Positions 35,282 through 44,098 of a stretch of 64,000 nt of DNA are shown piece by piece. Numbering within the stretch: position 1 is the first letter of the stretch; the number at the start of each line of letters is the position of its first letter. The notes beneath the pieces are model-generated. The model was not told where the DNA came from and searched no databases. It worked only from the letters and a program-made list of their open reading frames with translations. The position numbers and the translations under genes were made by a program. This stretch comes from Bradyrhizobium manausense (GTDB lineage: Bacteria > Pseudomonadota > Alphaproteobacteria > Rhizobiales > Xanthobacteraceae). Where the stretch lies: the NCBI RefSeq assembly GCF_018129685.1, contig NZ_JAFCLG010000015.1:1-64000 (forward strand), in the 5' to 3' direction.

Positions 35282-35367
35282 TGGTGGGGGAGGCAGGACT
35301 CGAACCTGCGAAGCCATGAGGCGGCTGATTTACAGTCAGCTCCCTTTGCCACTCGGGACACTCCCCC
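35282..35367 (-). tRNA. tRNA-Tyr (GTA), with encoded CCA
   Basis: Minus strand: acceptor GGGGGAG/CTCCCCC, long variable arm typical of tRNA-Tyr, anticodon loop CTGTAAA with anticodon GTA, T-arm GGTTCGAGTCC, discriminator A and CCA at 35282-35284. Confidence 0.95.
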
Positions 35368-35575
35368 GCTCGACGGCAGCACAATCGGGCCGGACCTGTG
35401 CCGGCGGACCGAAGACGGCCATGGAACGTGAAGGCCGCGACAGCCCGGATGGGGGCGCGACCGGGCGCGGTTATGGGCGAAGCGGTGGGGTAAAGTCAAC
35501 CGAGGCGAACAGCTAAAATCGCCCCCGAACGCACCCAAATTGCCATATTCCGGGACCCGTGACACAAGCGAGCCC

Positions 35576-36406
35576 ATGAAGGATCGAAAATTCCTCCCCA
35601 AGGGCCCCCGCGGCGGGTCTAAGCCTTTCAAGAAACCCGGGAAATCGGCCGGCCGGCCGGCCTGGCGCGAACGCGATTCGCATGCCGACGGGCCCGTCAT
35701 CCTCTATGGCTGGCACACCGTCACCATGGCGCTCGCCAACCCGCAGCGGCAGATCCGCAAACTGACGCTGACCGAGAACGCCGCGCGGCGCCTGGCGGAC
35801 GAAAAGATCCCGACCCGGATCGCGCCCGAGATCGTCCGTCCCCAGGAGATCGACCGCCTGCTCTCGCCCGACGCCGTGCACCAGGGCCTGCTCGCCGAGG
35901 CCGATCCCCTGCCCTCGCCCGACATCGAGGACCTGGCGCAGGAAGGCATGGTGCTGGTGCTCGACCAGATCACCGACCCGCACAATGTCGGCGCCATCCT
36001 GCGCTCGGCCGCGGCCTTTGCGGTGAAGGCGATCGTCACCACCGCGCGTCACAGCCCCGAAGCGACAGGCGTGCTCGCCAAGGCCGCCTCCGGCGCGCTG
36101 GAGCTGGTGCCGATGGTCACGGTGCAAAACCTCGCCCGCGCGCTGAACGAACTCAACGACAGCGGCTTCCAGACCGTCGGCCTCGATAGCGAAGGCAGCG
36201 CAGATCTCTCCGAGGTGACCTTGCGCGAGCCGCTCGCACTGGTGCTTGGCGCCGAGGGCAAGGGCCTGCGTCAATTGACGCGCGAGACCTGCAGCGTCGT
36301 GGCGCGGCTCGACATGCCCGGCGAGATCAAGAGCCTCAACGTCTCGAACGCCGCGGTGCTCTCGCTCTATGTCGGGGCTGTCAGACTGGGTTTGATGAAG
36401 CGCTGA
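35576..36406 (+). CDS. rlmB: RlmB-like 23S rRNA 2'-O-methyltransferase (SpoU family)
   Basis: 276 residues from ATG 35576 (MKDRKFLPKGPRGGSKPFKK); an ATG 36 bases earlier is less likely because the basic tail is typical of these proteins' start. The N-terminal substrate-binding domain (VILYGWHTVTMALANPQRQI) is followed by the SPOUT domain with VLDQITDPHNVGAILRSAAA, LVLGAEGKGLRQLTRETC and MPGEIKSLNVSNAAVLSLYV, the trefoil-knot SAM motifs. It methylates G2251 in E. coli 23S rRNA. It lies 200 bases after tRNA-Tyr. Confidence 0.9.
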   Translation: MKDRKFLPKGPRGGSKPFKKPGKSAGRPAWRERDSHADGPVILYGWHTVTMALANPQRQIRKLTLTENAARRLADEKIPTRIAPEIVRPQEIDRLLSPDAVHQGLLAEADPLPSPDIEDLAQEGMVLVLDQITDPHNVGAILRSAAAFAVKAIVTTARHSPEATGVLAKAASGALELVPMVTVQNLARALNELNDSGFQTVGLDSEGSADLSEVTLREPLALVLGAEGKGLRQLTRETCSVVARLDMPGEIKSLNVSNAAVLSLYVGAVRLGLMKR

Positions 36407-36407
36407 C

Positions 36408-36434
36408 AAAAAAACGCCCGGCGTAGGCCGGGCG
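36408..36434 (-). terminator. Terminator of the minus-strand YG-rich gene
   Basis: CGCCCGGC and GCCGGGCG form the stem; on the minus strand it is followed by seven T. It lies between the converging rlmB and the YG-rich gene. Confidence 0.8.
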
Positions 36435-36459
36435 CTTGATTGGCTGAACCGATCAGAGA

Positions 36460-36954
36460 TCAGTAATAGCGGCGCAGCACGCGATGGCCGCCGTAGTACG
36501 GCGCGTAGCGATGGGCATAGCCATAGCGCGGACCGTAGCCGTAATGCGGGCGCGGCAGGTAGCCGTAGCGCGGACCGTAGCCGTAGCGATACGGGCGGTA
36601 ATACGGGCGGCGATAGGGATAAGCGGCCGGCGCTTCGACGGCGGCAGCGCGATAGCCGTAGCCGTAATTGGCGGGGGCGACGACCGCGTCTTCCTGGTAG
36701 GTCGGCTGCGGCGCGAAGGCGCCCGGGCCGGTATAGGTCGGGCCCTGGTTGACGTAGTAGTACTGCGTGGTCGGCTCGGCGAGGCGCTCATAACCATAGC
36801 CGGCGCCGTAGCCATAACCACCGCAACCGGTGTTGCAGCCGGAGAACACCGGCGCGACCGGCTGGCACGGGTTGAAGCCGCAGGCCATGGCCGGCGCGCT
36901 GCCCACGATCATCACGGCAGCGGCCGCGACCAGTCCTGAAATCATCTGACGCAT
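36460..36954 (-). CDS. Exported Tyr/Gly-rich repeat protein
   Basis: 164 residues. Signal peptide at 1-24 (MISGLVAAAAVMIVGSAPAMA). The mature part opens with CGFNPCQPVAPVFSGCNTGC (four Cys) and has tandem Y-G-Y/P-R-Y-G units near the C terminus (YGYGPRYGYLPRPHYGYGPR). Such low-complexity proteins are common exported products in bradyrhizobia; no activity is known. It is followed on the same strand by a terminator. Confidence 0.7.
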   Translation of the reverse strand: MRQMISGLVAAAAVMIVGSAPAMACGFNPCQPVAPVFSGCNTGCGGYGYGAGYGYERLAEPTTQYYYVNQGPTYTGPGAFAPQPTYQEDAVVAPANYGYGYRAAAVEAPAAYPYRRPYYRPYRYGYGPRYGYLPRPHYGYGPRYGYAHRYAPYYGGHRVLRRYY

Positions 36955-36998
36955 TACTCTCTCCTGTTGATGTCCGTCTTGTTGGATTCTGACGTTTC

Positions 36999-37484
36999 TT
37001 AACCCGGCGGCTTGCCGGGCATTCCTGCATGCGGCCGTGGTCGCGGAGGCCGCGGACGGTCGTTGAATTCGGGCGCGAGGATCACCGGCGGCGGGTTGAC
37101 CGGCACATCCATTTGCGGCGGCAGCGGCGCGGACGACGCGCCCCAGGTCTGATGATAGCTCTCCGCAGGCTTGGGCAATTTGCGGTTCGTGGGCGGCTCG
37201 ATCTCGAGGCGTCCATAGCCGGGCTGCAGGCCGGAGCTCGGATAATAATGCCCGACATCGGATGGCTGCCGATCCGGGACGTACACGCCGCCATAGATCG
37301 TGGGCTGCACCTGGATGTTCTTGCCGAGGCCCCAGGCACCTTCGATGACAGCGTAGGACGCATCGATATTGTTGATGATGATGGGCACACCGGGACGGCT
37401 GGGCACGACGATATCGAACCCGCCGCCGGCAAAGGCCGTTGCGGGCAGTCCGATCAGAATGGCTGCGAGCGCGAATGCGCGCAT
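36999..37484 (-). CDS. Exported proline-rich protein of unknown function
   Basis: 161 residues with a signal peptide (MRAFALAAILIGLPATAFA). The mature part starts GGGFDIVVPSRPGVPIIINN and ends in a Pro/Arg-rich tail (DRPRPPRPRPHAGMPGKPPG). It is 44 bases upstream of the YG-rich gene on the same strand, so the two may be one unit. No domain is recognised. Confidence 0.75.
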   Translation of the reverse strand: MRAFALAAILIGLPATAFAGGGFDIVVPSRPGVPIIINNIDASYAVIEGAWGLGKNIQVQPTIYGGVYVPDRQPSDVGHYYPSSGLQPGYGRLEIEPPTNRKLPKPAESYHQTWGASSAPLPPQMDVPVNPPPVILAPEFNDRPRPPRPRPHAGMPGKPPG

Positions 37485-37754
37485 GGAACGATCCCGGTTA
37501 TCCTGGCTACAACCTACCGGATCGCAGCGTAGAGAGGGTTAAGGAGCGCTGACCAAATTCCGGTAAGCCTAACGCGTAAGGATCGCGCGCCGCGCAAATG
37601 TTCCAACGCGCGCTAGCGAAGTGTTAACGGCCGCAGCCTGTGTTCCATTCGCTCACGTCCGTTTGACCGACGCTTGCGGAAAATCCGCCTGATGCCCCGG
37701 AACGACCCCCGCCGCACGACATTGAGCCACCGTCAATTCGAAGGGAGACAACCA

Positions 37755-38201
37755 ATGACGATCACAAAACTCCTCGGCGCGACGGCGATTGCGGCGACCA
37801 TGGTGACCGGCTCCGCGATGGCCCAATCGGTCGTCACCAATTCCGAACGCTGCGCGATGCAATCCGCCGACCCCGCCTGCCAGAATCTCGGACGCGACGG
37901 ATATCGTCACCACCGGGTGAGCTACCGCCAGAGCAATCGCGACTGGAATAACGACTGGAACAGGACCCATACCGGCTTCTGGCCGGCCGACGCCGCGGGC
38001 GATGTCGCAGGCGCCGCGATCGGCACCGCGGGCGCGATCGCGACCGCCCCGTTCCGCGCCCTGGACAACAGCTACGCCTATGACAATGGCTGGGACAATC
38101 GTGGCTGGGACACCCGCACCTATGCCCAGCGCAACGGCTTCGTCTGCACGCCCGGCACCTGGTTCAAGGGTGAAGACGGCCGCCGGCACATCTGCCAGTA
38201 A
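37755..38201 (+). CDS. Exported protein of unknown function
   Basis: 148 residues from ATG 37755 with AAGGGAG upstream. Signal peptide MTITKLLGATAIAATMVTGS ending AMAQ. The mature part is rich in Asn, Asp, Trp and Tyr (RQSNRDWNNDWNRTHTGFWP), has a Gly/Ala stretch that could be membrane-associated (DVAGAAIGTAGAIATAP) and four cysteines that could form disulfides. It is followed by a strong terminator. Not recognised. Confidence 0.75.
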   Translation: MTITKLLGATAIAATMVTGSAMAQSVVTNSERCAMQSADPACQNLGRDGYRHHRVSYRQSNRDWNNDWNRTHTGFWPADAAGDVAGAAIGTAGAIATAPFRALDNSYAYDNGWDNRGWDTRTYAQRNGFVCTPGTWFKGEDGRRHICQ

Positions 38202-38226
38202 GCCAATCTAACGGGAAAGCACGCAA

Positions 38227-38253
38227 ACAGGCGGCCGAAAAGGCCGCCTGTTT
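38227..38253 (+). terminator. Rho-independent terminator
   Basis: ACAGGCGGCC, loop GAAA, AGGCCGCCTGT followed by TT. It ends the exported-protein gene and lies before tRNA-Thr. Confidence 0.8.
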
Positions 38254-38366
38254 CATGCGCGCGACGGGCCTTGCGGGTTCTGGCACTTTCCAATCAAGTC
38301 TGGTATTGCGACGCGCGGGCGGGCAGCCCGGCGCATGCCGGCCCTTGCCCGCTTTCTCAAGGCGTT

Positions 38367-38441
38367 GCCGGCTTAGCTCAGCGGTAGAGCAGCGGTTTTG
38401 TAAACCGAAGGTCGGGGGTTCAATCCCCTCAGCCGGCACCA
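38367..38441 (+). tRNA. tRNA-Thr (TGT), with encoded CCA
   Basis: Acceptor GCCGGCT/AGCCGGC, D-arm GCTCAGCGGTAGAGC, anticodon stem-loop CGGTTTTGTAAACCG (anticodon TGT), T-arm GGGTTCAATCCC, discriminator A and CCA at 38439-38441. No integration scar is seen next to it. Confidence 0.95.
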
Positions 38442-38473
38442 GCGCCAAGTCGCGGCGATGATGGCCGCGCGTG

Positions 38474-39280
38474 TCACTCGGGCTCAGCTGCGCTCTCAGG
38501 CAAATCATCGAGCCGCCAGAGCCCGAGGCTCTTGTCGCGCCAGCCGCCGCCGCCCTCGTCGCAGCGCTCGTCGATCAACTCGCGCGGTGGGGGCCAGTCG
38601 AACGGCGGTCTCGTCATGTTGAGCGCGCGCCAGTCGCCGTCCTCGCAATCGCTGTTATTGTCCCACTCCGGAAACGTCGTGACCAGCAGACATTGCGCTC
38701 CGCTCGCGCGAAAGCGGGAAATGGCGCGCGCGATTTTCTGGAAGCTCAGATGCACGAGACAGTCGCGGCACAGGATCAGGTCGCATGCCGGCAGCGCATC
38801 GCGCGTGACGTCCGCGACGAGAAAGCGGCCGCGGATTTCACCGCGCGCGGCGCGCGCGCTGTTGGCCGCGATCAGCGATGGAACGATATCGATGCCGGTA
38901 TAGTCGACGTCGAGTTGCATGCTGCCGATCCAGCCGGCGTCGCCGCAGGGCGCATCGAGCAGCGAACGCGCGCCACACCGCCGCAACAGGCCCGGCAGCG
39001 CCTCGCGGATCGCGGCGGTGGCGCGATCTTCGGACCCGAGGCCCGAGACCGAGGTCGCAGCTCCCCACAAATTGGTCCGCTGGATCCGCTCGAAGCGCGC
39101 CGCAAGATCAAGGCCGGCAAAATTCTGGCGGTCGGCAACGAAACGCTCGTGGGCGAGCACGGCGGGACGTTTGGAGATCATCTGACAGGACTCGCGTCGA
39201 GATTCCGTCGCAAGCATACTATACGCGCGAGGCATTCGTTCCGAAACCCGACGACGATGGATTGGATCAGAGTTCGACAT
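38474..39280 (-). CDS. Class I SAM-dependent methyltransferase-fold protein
   Basis: 268 residues from the ATG at 39280; ATGs at 39337 and 39181 are also possible and none has a good ribosome site. The SAM motif is SLLDAPCGDAGWIGSMQLDV, with motif II VDYTGIDIVPSLIAANSARA and motif IV DLILCRDCLVHLSFQKIARA. The end is Pro/Trp-rich (MTRPPFDWPPPRELIDERCD). The substrate is unknown; similar proteins occur near glycan genes. Confidence 0.75.
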   Translation of the reverse strand: MSNSDPIHRRRVSERMPRAYSMLATESRRESCQMISKRPAVLAHERFVADRQNFAGLDLAARFERIQRTNLWGAATSVSGLGSEDRATAAIREALPGLLRRCGARSLLDAPCGDAGWIGSMQLDVDYTGIDIVPSLIAANSARAARGEIRGRFLVADVTRDALPACDLILCRDCLVHLSFQKIARAISRFRASGAQCLLVTTFPEWDNNSDCEDGDWRALNMTRPPFDWPPPRELIDERCDEGGGGWRDKSLGLWRLDDLPESAAEPE

Positions 39281-39299
39281 GAGGTAGCATGCGCGCCGC

Positions 39300-39413
39300 A
39301 TGCCTTCCCACACCAGCCGAGACAGCGCCAAGGTCATCGCCGGAGCCGTCGCGGCTGTCGTCGCGATGCTTTTCCTTTTCGCGATCGCGATGGCTTTCCT
39401 GCTGCCGCAATAG
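39300..39413 (+). CDS. Single-span membrane micro-protein
   Basis: 37 residues. A polar start (MPSHTSRDSAK) is followed by one long hydrophobic segment (residues 12-35: VIAGAVAAVVAMLFLFAIAM). GAGG lies about 15 bases upstream and a terminator hairpin with a T-rich run begins 14 bases after the stop, which supports a separate small gene. The function is unknown. Confidence 0.45.
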   Translation: MPSHTSRDSAKVIAGAVAAVVAMLFLFAIAMAFLLPQ

Positions 39414-39426
39414 GAGCCGCGGCGTG

Positions 39427-39455
39427 CCGGCGGCGCGAAGCCGCCGGGCTTTCTT
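39427..39455 (+). terminator. Terminator after the 37-codon gene
   Basis: CCGGCGGC, loop GCGAA, GCCGCCGG, then GCTTTCTT. It points in the plus direction, between the micro-protein and the converging chemoreceptor gene. Confidence 0.65.
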
Positions 39456-39467
39456 CGTCGCGCGGGC

Positions 39468-41165
39468 TCAGGCGGCGCGCACCGTCCGCAGGAATTTTCC
39501 GACCTCGTCCTTCAAGCGGTTGCTGTCGGTCGCCAGCATCTTCGCGGTCGCGAGCACCTGCGACGAGGCCGAACCGGTCTCGGCCGCGCCGCGCTGCACG
39601 TCGGTGATGTTGGTCGAGACCTGCTGGGTGCCGTGCGCTGCCTGCTGCACGTTGCGCGAGATCTCCTGGGTCGCGGCGCCCTGCTCCTCGACGGCCGCGG
39701 CAATGGTCGAGGACACTTCAGACAGCCGCTCGATGGTCGCGGAGATGTCGCGGATCGCCGTCACCGATTCCTGGGTGGCGTTCTGGATGCCGGAGATCTG
39801 CTGACTGATCTCGCCGGTCGCTTTCGCGGTCTGCTCGGCCAGCGTCTTCACCTCGGAGGCGACGACGGCAAAGCCGCGGCCGGCCTCGCCTGCGCGCGCC
39901 GCCTCGATGGTGGCGTTCAGCGCCAGCAGATTGGTCTGGCCGGCAATGGTGTTGATCAGCTCGACGACGTCGCCGATGCGCGTCGCGGCAACCGAGAGCT
40001 CGCTGACGCGCTCGGTGGTGGTGCGCGCCTGGTTGACGGCTTCGCTCGCCATCCGTGCGGATTCCTGCACCTGCCGGCTGATCTCGTTGACCGACGACGA
40101 CAATTCCTCGGTCGCGGTCGCAACCGACTGGACATTGCTGGTTGCTTCGCCTGAAGCAACCGCGACGACCGAAGTCAGCTCCTGCGCGCGCTGCGCGGTG
40201 GTGGCCAGCGTCGAGGACGACGCCTCGAGCTCGGTGGACGCGGATCCCACGGTGTCGATGATCTCGCCGACCGCGCGCTCGAAACCATCAGCCAGGTTGA
40301 CCATGTCGCGCTTGCGCTGCTCGGCGGCCTGTTTCTCGACTTCCACCTGTGCTGCCTTGAGGCGCTCGACCTCGATGGCGTTCGTTTTGAACACCTCGAC
40401 CGTCCTGGCCATATCGCCGATCTCGTCACCGCGCTCCTTCTCGGGCACTTCGGTCTTGAGATCATTGCGCGCCAGGCCTTCCATGGCGCGCTTGAGCAGG
40501 GCAATCGGCCTCGACATCGCCACAAGGCCAATGAAGAGCGCAACCGCGATACCGAGCACCAGACCGGCGGCGCTGACGCTGATCACGGTCCAGATCGCGG
40601 ATTTGGCGTCGCGGTTGATGACTTCCCTGCGCTGGGCCACTGCCTTGCTGACATCGGCCGTAAACTTTGCGACCCGCGCAAGCGATGCGTCGATCAGCGG
40701 GTCGCACTCCTTGTGCGCACGCTCGGCAGCCTTGGCGTTTTCCGCCGGGCTGCTGGCGGCCGCGCCGGCCTGCAGCACCGGATCGCAGCCGGCGAACACG
40801 GCCTTCAGCTGGTCGCTGATGCCCTTGATCTCGTTCGCCCTCGTCGGGTCGTCTTTCTCCGCCGCATCCAGATATTGACGAATTTCGCTGCGGTTCTGGT
40901 TGGCCGTGTTCAGGCGGGCAGCGTTGCCCGCTTCCGTCGTCTCGGTGAACACCGCATAGAGCGCGGCATGATAGGTCTCGATGCGACGCTGGCCGCGGGT
41001 GAGGTTGAGGGCCGCCGACTGCATGGCGCTCAGTTCGCCGAAGCCATCGACGGTCGCCGTCAGCTCTTGGATGCCGAAGCCCGCGACGGCGACCAGGGCA
41101 ATGCCCATCACGGTCACGATCAGCGCAACCTTCAAGACGATCTTCAAATTGTTCAAAAAGCTCAT
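39468..41165 (-). CDS. Methyl-accepting chemotaxis protein
   Basis: 565 residues from the ATG at 41165 (MSFLNNLKIVLKVALIVTVM). The first membrane helix is at about 8-30; a periplasmic sensor region to about 185 is helical with two Cys (FAGCDPV, HKECDPL); the second helix is near 190-212, followed by HAMP (RPIALLKRAMEGLARNDLKT). The signalling domain contains the conserved hairpin tip LLALNATIEAARAGEAGRGF AVVA. It signals to CheA/CheW; no che genes are in the window. The ligand is unknown. Confidence 0.92.
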   Translation of the reverse strand: MSFLNNLKIVLKVALIVTVMGIALVAVAGFGIQELTATVDGFGELSAMQSAALNLTRGQRRIETYHAALYAVFTETTEAGNAARLNTANQNRSEIRQYLDAAEKDDPTRANEIKGISDQLKAVFAGCDPVLQAGAAASSPAENAKAAERAHKECDPLIDASLARVAKFTADVSKAVAQRREVINRDAKSAIWTVISVSAAGLVLGIAVALFIGLVAMSRPIALLKRAMEGLARNDLKTEVPEKERGDEIGDMARTVEVFKTNAIEVERLKAAQVEVEKQAAEQRKRDMVNLADGFERAVGEIIDTVGSASTELEASSSTLATTAQRAQELTSVVAVASGEATSNVQSVATATEELSSSVNEISRQVQESARMASEAVNQARTTTERVSELSVAATRIGDVVELINTIAGQTNLLALNATIEAARAGEAGRGFAVVASEVKTLAEQTAKATGEISQQISGIQNATQESVTAIRDISATIERLSEVSSTIAAAVEEQGAATQEISRNVQQAAHGTQQVSTNITDVQRGAAETGSASSQVLATAKMLATDSNRLKDEVGKFLRTVRAA

Positions 41166-41335
41166 TGCCCCGCCCAATAATCTTAAGGTCCCATGGACCT
41201 AACCGGTCCGGCGGTATTGGAACCCGTTAACGTTAAAATTTAATACTCAATGGAACCCTGCGGAAAAATACGCATTCGGCGGCTGCCCGTAAGCTTCGCG
41301 CAAGCTTTGGACGCTGAGGGGCAACCCGGCCGCGA

Positions 41336-41500
41336 TCAGGTCGGTGTCGCCTCCCGGCCGTCAACGGGCGCGACGTGAGCGCGCACCAGATCCTCGACGA
41401 ATGCGATCACCTCCGCCCGCTTCTCCGGCGGCAGCGACAGAAAGGCGCGCACGAGCCGCAGGCCCTGCGCTTCGTCCGACGGGTCGGCCATGGAATCCAT
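41336..41500 (-). CDS. Short helical protein of unknown function
   Basis: 54 residues from ATG 41500, or 51 from 41491 (MADPSDEAQG). RLVRAFLSLPPEKRAEVIAF VEDL is a helix-loop-helix often seen at the C terminus of small regulators. There is no ribosome site that decides the start. A longer frame upstream to 41872 lies opposite the next gene and is rejected. Confidence 0.5.
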   Translation of the reverse strand: MDSMADPSDEAQGLRLVRAFLSLPPEKRAEVIAFVEDLVRAHVAPVDGREATPT

Positions 41501-41606
41501 GCGACCAATGTCAGATGATCGGGAAAAATATGCAATCCCTTGCCAACAGCTTCCTTGATTCGGCGTCCAGCCTTTGGTGGAATGGCTCCAACAGGGTGGT
41601 GGGATC

Positions 41607-41996
41607 ATGAAGTGGATCCGGGAACGCGACGCACTGATCGCGCAGACACTGGCGTTCGTACAATCGGTGTCCGGCAGGAAGGACGATGTCCGTCGGCCGG
41701 CGACCGGTACGATTGCACCGACCTTCACCACTGAAATCGTCTCCGTCCAGTCCGTGACCGTTGCGCTCGAGCCACCGCAAGCCGATCCGCTCCCGCAGGC
41801 GGCCACGGCTCCACAGCCTTTGTCTGCCCCACGGACCGGCAACGATTTTCGCGGCGAGATGCAGGCTCGCATCGCCAGTTTCAGGAAGCATCAGGAGCGC
41901 TTCGAGCGCGAGCGAGAGGAATATTGTGCGGCGACCTTGAGCAAGCTCCGCGCGGCGATCCGCGACCCATCAATCCGTCCGGAAGCAGACAGGTGA
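41607..41996 (+). CDS. Protein of unknown function
   Basis: 129 residues from ATG 41607, with GGTGGG just upstream. The first 20 residues (MKWIRERDALIAQTLAFVQS) are helical, the middle is Pro/Ala-rich and probably disordered, and the end is a charged helix (QARIASFRKHQERFEREREE). No signal peptide or known domain. Confidence 0.6.
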   Translation: MKWIRERDALIAQTLAFVQSVSGRKDDVRRPATGTIAPTFTTEIVSVQSVTVALEPPQADPLPQAATAPQPLSAPRTGNDFRGEMQARIASFRKHQERFEREREEYCAATLSKLRAAIRDPSIRPEADR

Positions 41997-42024
41997 AGCG
42001 GCCCACCGCCTCACCGCGGGTGGC

Positions 42025-42132
42025 CTATAGCCAGGACCAGACCAGCCAGAGATTGGCCGCACAGGCGCCGAGCAATCCCAGCGTCAGTGGCAGCAGCATG
42101 TGCCCGCAGCAGGTTTTAAGGTCGGTCGTCAT
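42025..42132 (-). CDS. Cys-containing membrane micro-protein
   Basis: 35 residues, MTTDLKTCCGHMLLPLTLGL and LGACAANLWLVWSWL. One hydrophobic segment spans residues 12-35, with a CC pair at 8-9 and a further Cys at 24. No clear ribosome site. It is a plausible small membrane protein, read directly from sequence and uncertain. Confidence 0.4.
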   Translation of the reverse strand: MTTDLKTCCGHMLLPLTLGLLGACAANLWLVWSWL

Positions 42133-42318
42133 GGCCGGAAACATCCGCTGATTCCGCCAAACGAGTCACAAAGTATCTTTTCTCGCGGATTCAGGACTCG
42201 TTAAGGACTCAGGACCCAGGGGCCTTGCGGCTTCGTTCACGGCCCCGTGATCGCGCCGGAACCCCTTCCCGCATGAATTCGTTGATGCGTTTCCTTTCGC
42301 TTTCCTGGAGCGGCAGAC

Positions 42319-42573
42319 GTGCCCTACGCCCTGTTTTGCAACGACAGCCAGATCAGCAAAGCCTATCCTGATGAAGCCGATGTCTGGCAGCTCGCGCAAC
42401 GGAGCGGCCTGGTCGTGGACGTCAGCGCCGATGAGGAGCGGCACGGCCCCCGCCGGGTGCTCGACAATGACTATGAGATCAGAGCCTGCCGGGCCGCCCA
42501 TGGCGAGGACCCCGCCCAGAACAAGGCGGACGCCGAGCGGGCGTCCAGGATCGAGCTTCAGCTCGGCTCGTGA
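42319..42573 (+). CDS. Conserved short protein of unknown function
   Basis: 84 residues from GTG 42319 with TGGAG about 10 bases upstream. Sequence MPYALFCNDSQISKAYPDEA, DVWQLAQRSGLVVDVSADEE suggests a small alpha/beta cytoplasmic protein. It is a type often found in bradyrhizobia; no role can be given. Confidence 0.65.
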   Translation: MPYALFCNDSQISKAYPDEADVWQLAQRSGLVVDVSADEERHGPRRVLDNDYEIRACRAAHGEDPAQNKADAERASRIELQLGS

Positions 42574-42606
42574 GATCGGCCAGGAGGTCCGAGGCGGTCG
42601 GAGGGC

Positions 42607-42858
42607 TCAGGGGGTCGCGGTCGCCAGCGACGCCTGCTCACCGGCCAGCGACACACAGGCCTTGCGGCGGTGCAGCCCGCGGATCGCTCCGGTGACCTTC
42701 AGCACCTTGCCATACGGACAGGACAGGTCCTTGACGAAGGCGACCTCGTAAGGTGCCAACATCAGAGGCTCGGATTTGAGGATTGTTTGGGCAGAACAAG
42801 GCAGCGCGACAAAGCACGCGAGCACCACGACCGACGCCAAGATACGCATGTTCGCCAT
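42607..42858 (-). CDS. Short exported protein
   Basis: 83 residues (MANMRILASVVVLACFVALP), or 80 from the second ATG at 42849. Signal peptide to about residue 24 (LPCSAQ). The mature part (TILKSEPLMLAPYEVAFVKD, LSCPYGKVLKVTGAIRGLHR) has two Cys that could pair. The frame is open further upstream but that part is not protein-like. Confidence 0.65.
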   Translation of the reverse strand: MANMRILASVVVLACFVALPCSAQTILKSEPLMLAPYEVAFVKDLSCPYGKVLKVTGAIRGLHRRKACVSLAGEQASLATATP

Positions 42859-43048
42859 CCCACCAGCCCGGTAATCCCCTAATACGCGTACCGGAGCGCG
42901 AGTTCCGTAAGTCGCAAAAATTATTTTTGCTTTACCCGATCCCCGTGACACGCGTGAGAATGCGCGCGCCAGACTGTTTGCTTGCAAATGACGCGCCAGA
43001 TGGTTCACGCAATCCAAACACGGCTTGCCAAACACGGCCGGTCAAACG

Positions 43049-43073
43049 AAAGGCCGGCGGAAAGCCGGCCTTT
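43049..43073 (-). terminator. Terminator of the Omp25/31-like gene
   Basis: AAAGGCCGGC and GCCGGCCTTT form a 10-bp stem around 5 bases; on the minus strand T-rich sequence (TTTCGTTTG) follows. It lies about 30 bases beyond the barrel gene's stop. Confidence 0.7.
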
Positions 43074-43104
43074 GTCAGTCCGTGGTCGTACCGCTTGCTG
43101 CGGC

Positions 43105-43812
43105 TCAATAGCGCGAGGCTGCCGGACCACCCCAGCCGAAACGATAGTTCACACCGACCTTGACGGTATGCTCGTCGTCCCGGCCGCGGACGCCCACCAC
43201 GTCGGCCGGACCTGACGTGATCGTGGTGCTGCCGAAATTGTAATACTGGTACTCGGCCTTGGCCGACCAGTTCGGCGCGAACATGTATTCGAGGCCGGCG
43301 CCGACGGTATAACCATCCTTACTGTTGCCGGTGGTCGTGAAGGCTTGCGGCACGCCGGCGATGTTGACGCCGAGGCCGCCGTTGCGCCATGCGTAACCGC
43401 CCTTGGCGTAGAGCAGCGCCGGGCCCCAGGTGTAGCCGAGGCGACCGGTCACCGACCCGAGCTGGTCGGTGTTCGACGTCACCTGCGTGCCCAGCGGGAA
43501 CGCGACACCTTTGTTGTTGGTCGGCAGCCAGGAATACTGGGCCTCGATACCCAGAACCCAATTGGGCGCGAACTGGTAGTCGAAGCCGCCCTGCACGCCG
43601 CCCAGGAAGCGGGCGTCGCTGGACTGGAAGGTGGTGTCGCCGGCGAAGGCCCCGCCGACATGGCCGCCAATGTAGAAGCCGGTCCAGTTGTAGATCAGCT
43701 GCGGCGGCGTGTAGGCCGGAGCCTTGGTGTAGGTGCGCGGCTGAATGTCGGCAGCGGCCGCCGGCGCGGCCAGGGCCAGCAGAGCCGCGGCACCGAGCAA
43801 AATCGTTTTCAT
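43105..43812 (-). CDS. Outer-membrane beta-barrel protein, Omp25/Omp31 type
   Basis: 235 residues from ATG 43812 (MKTILLGAAALLALAAPAAA), a clear signal peptide. The mature part has the rhizobial/brucella barrel pattern: YNWTGFYIGGHVGGAFAGDT, FLGGVQGGFDYQFAPNWVLG, GYTVGAGLEYMFAPNWSAKA, and ends in aromatic YRFGWGGPAASRY. It forms an eight-stranded barrel in the outer membrane. Another barrel gene is at 54420. Confidence 0.92.
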   Translation of the reverse strand: MKTILLGAAALLALAAPAAAADIQPRTYTKAPAYTPPQLIYNWTGFYIGGHVGGAFAGDTTFQSSDARFLGGVQGGFDYQFAPNWVLGIEAQYSWLPTNNKGVAFPLGTQVTSNTDQLGSVTGRLGYTWGPALLYAKGGYAWRNGGLGVNIAGVPQAFTTTGNSKDGYTVGAGLEYMFAPNWSAKAEYQYYNFGSTTITSGPADVVGVRGRDDEHTVKVGVNYRFGWGGPAASRY

Positions 43813-44098
43813 TGTCATCCCCGTTCTTTCAAATCGACCCTCAGGAAACAACGTGGCGTGATTTTGGTTGCTTCGCGGCGATGCCGGAACGTTGATCGTT
43901 CGTGACTGTGACGGGGTGGCAACATCGCGATTTTGTTCCATCACGTCCGCTTGCGCCGACCGATTTTATCGTTTGGGCAAGACCCACCATAAGGATTTGT
44001 CGCAAGGCGAAACCACCCCGTTCAAAGCTCGCCGAAATGTGATGCAGCGGCTCCGGCAGCACCTGTCCTAGCACTGCGCGATGAAGGCCGGCTTTGCG

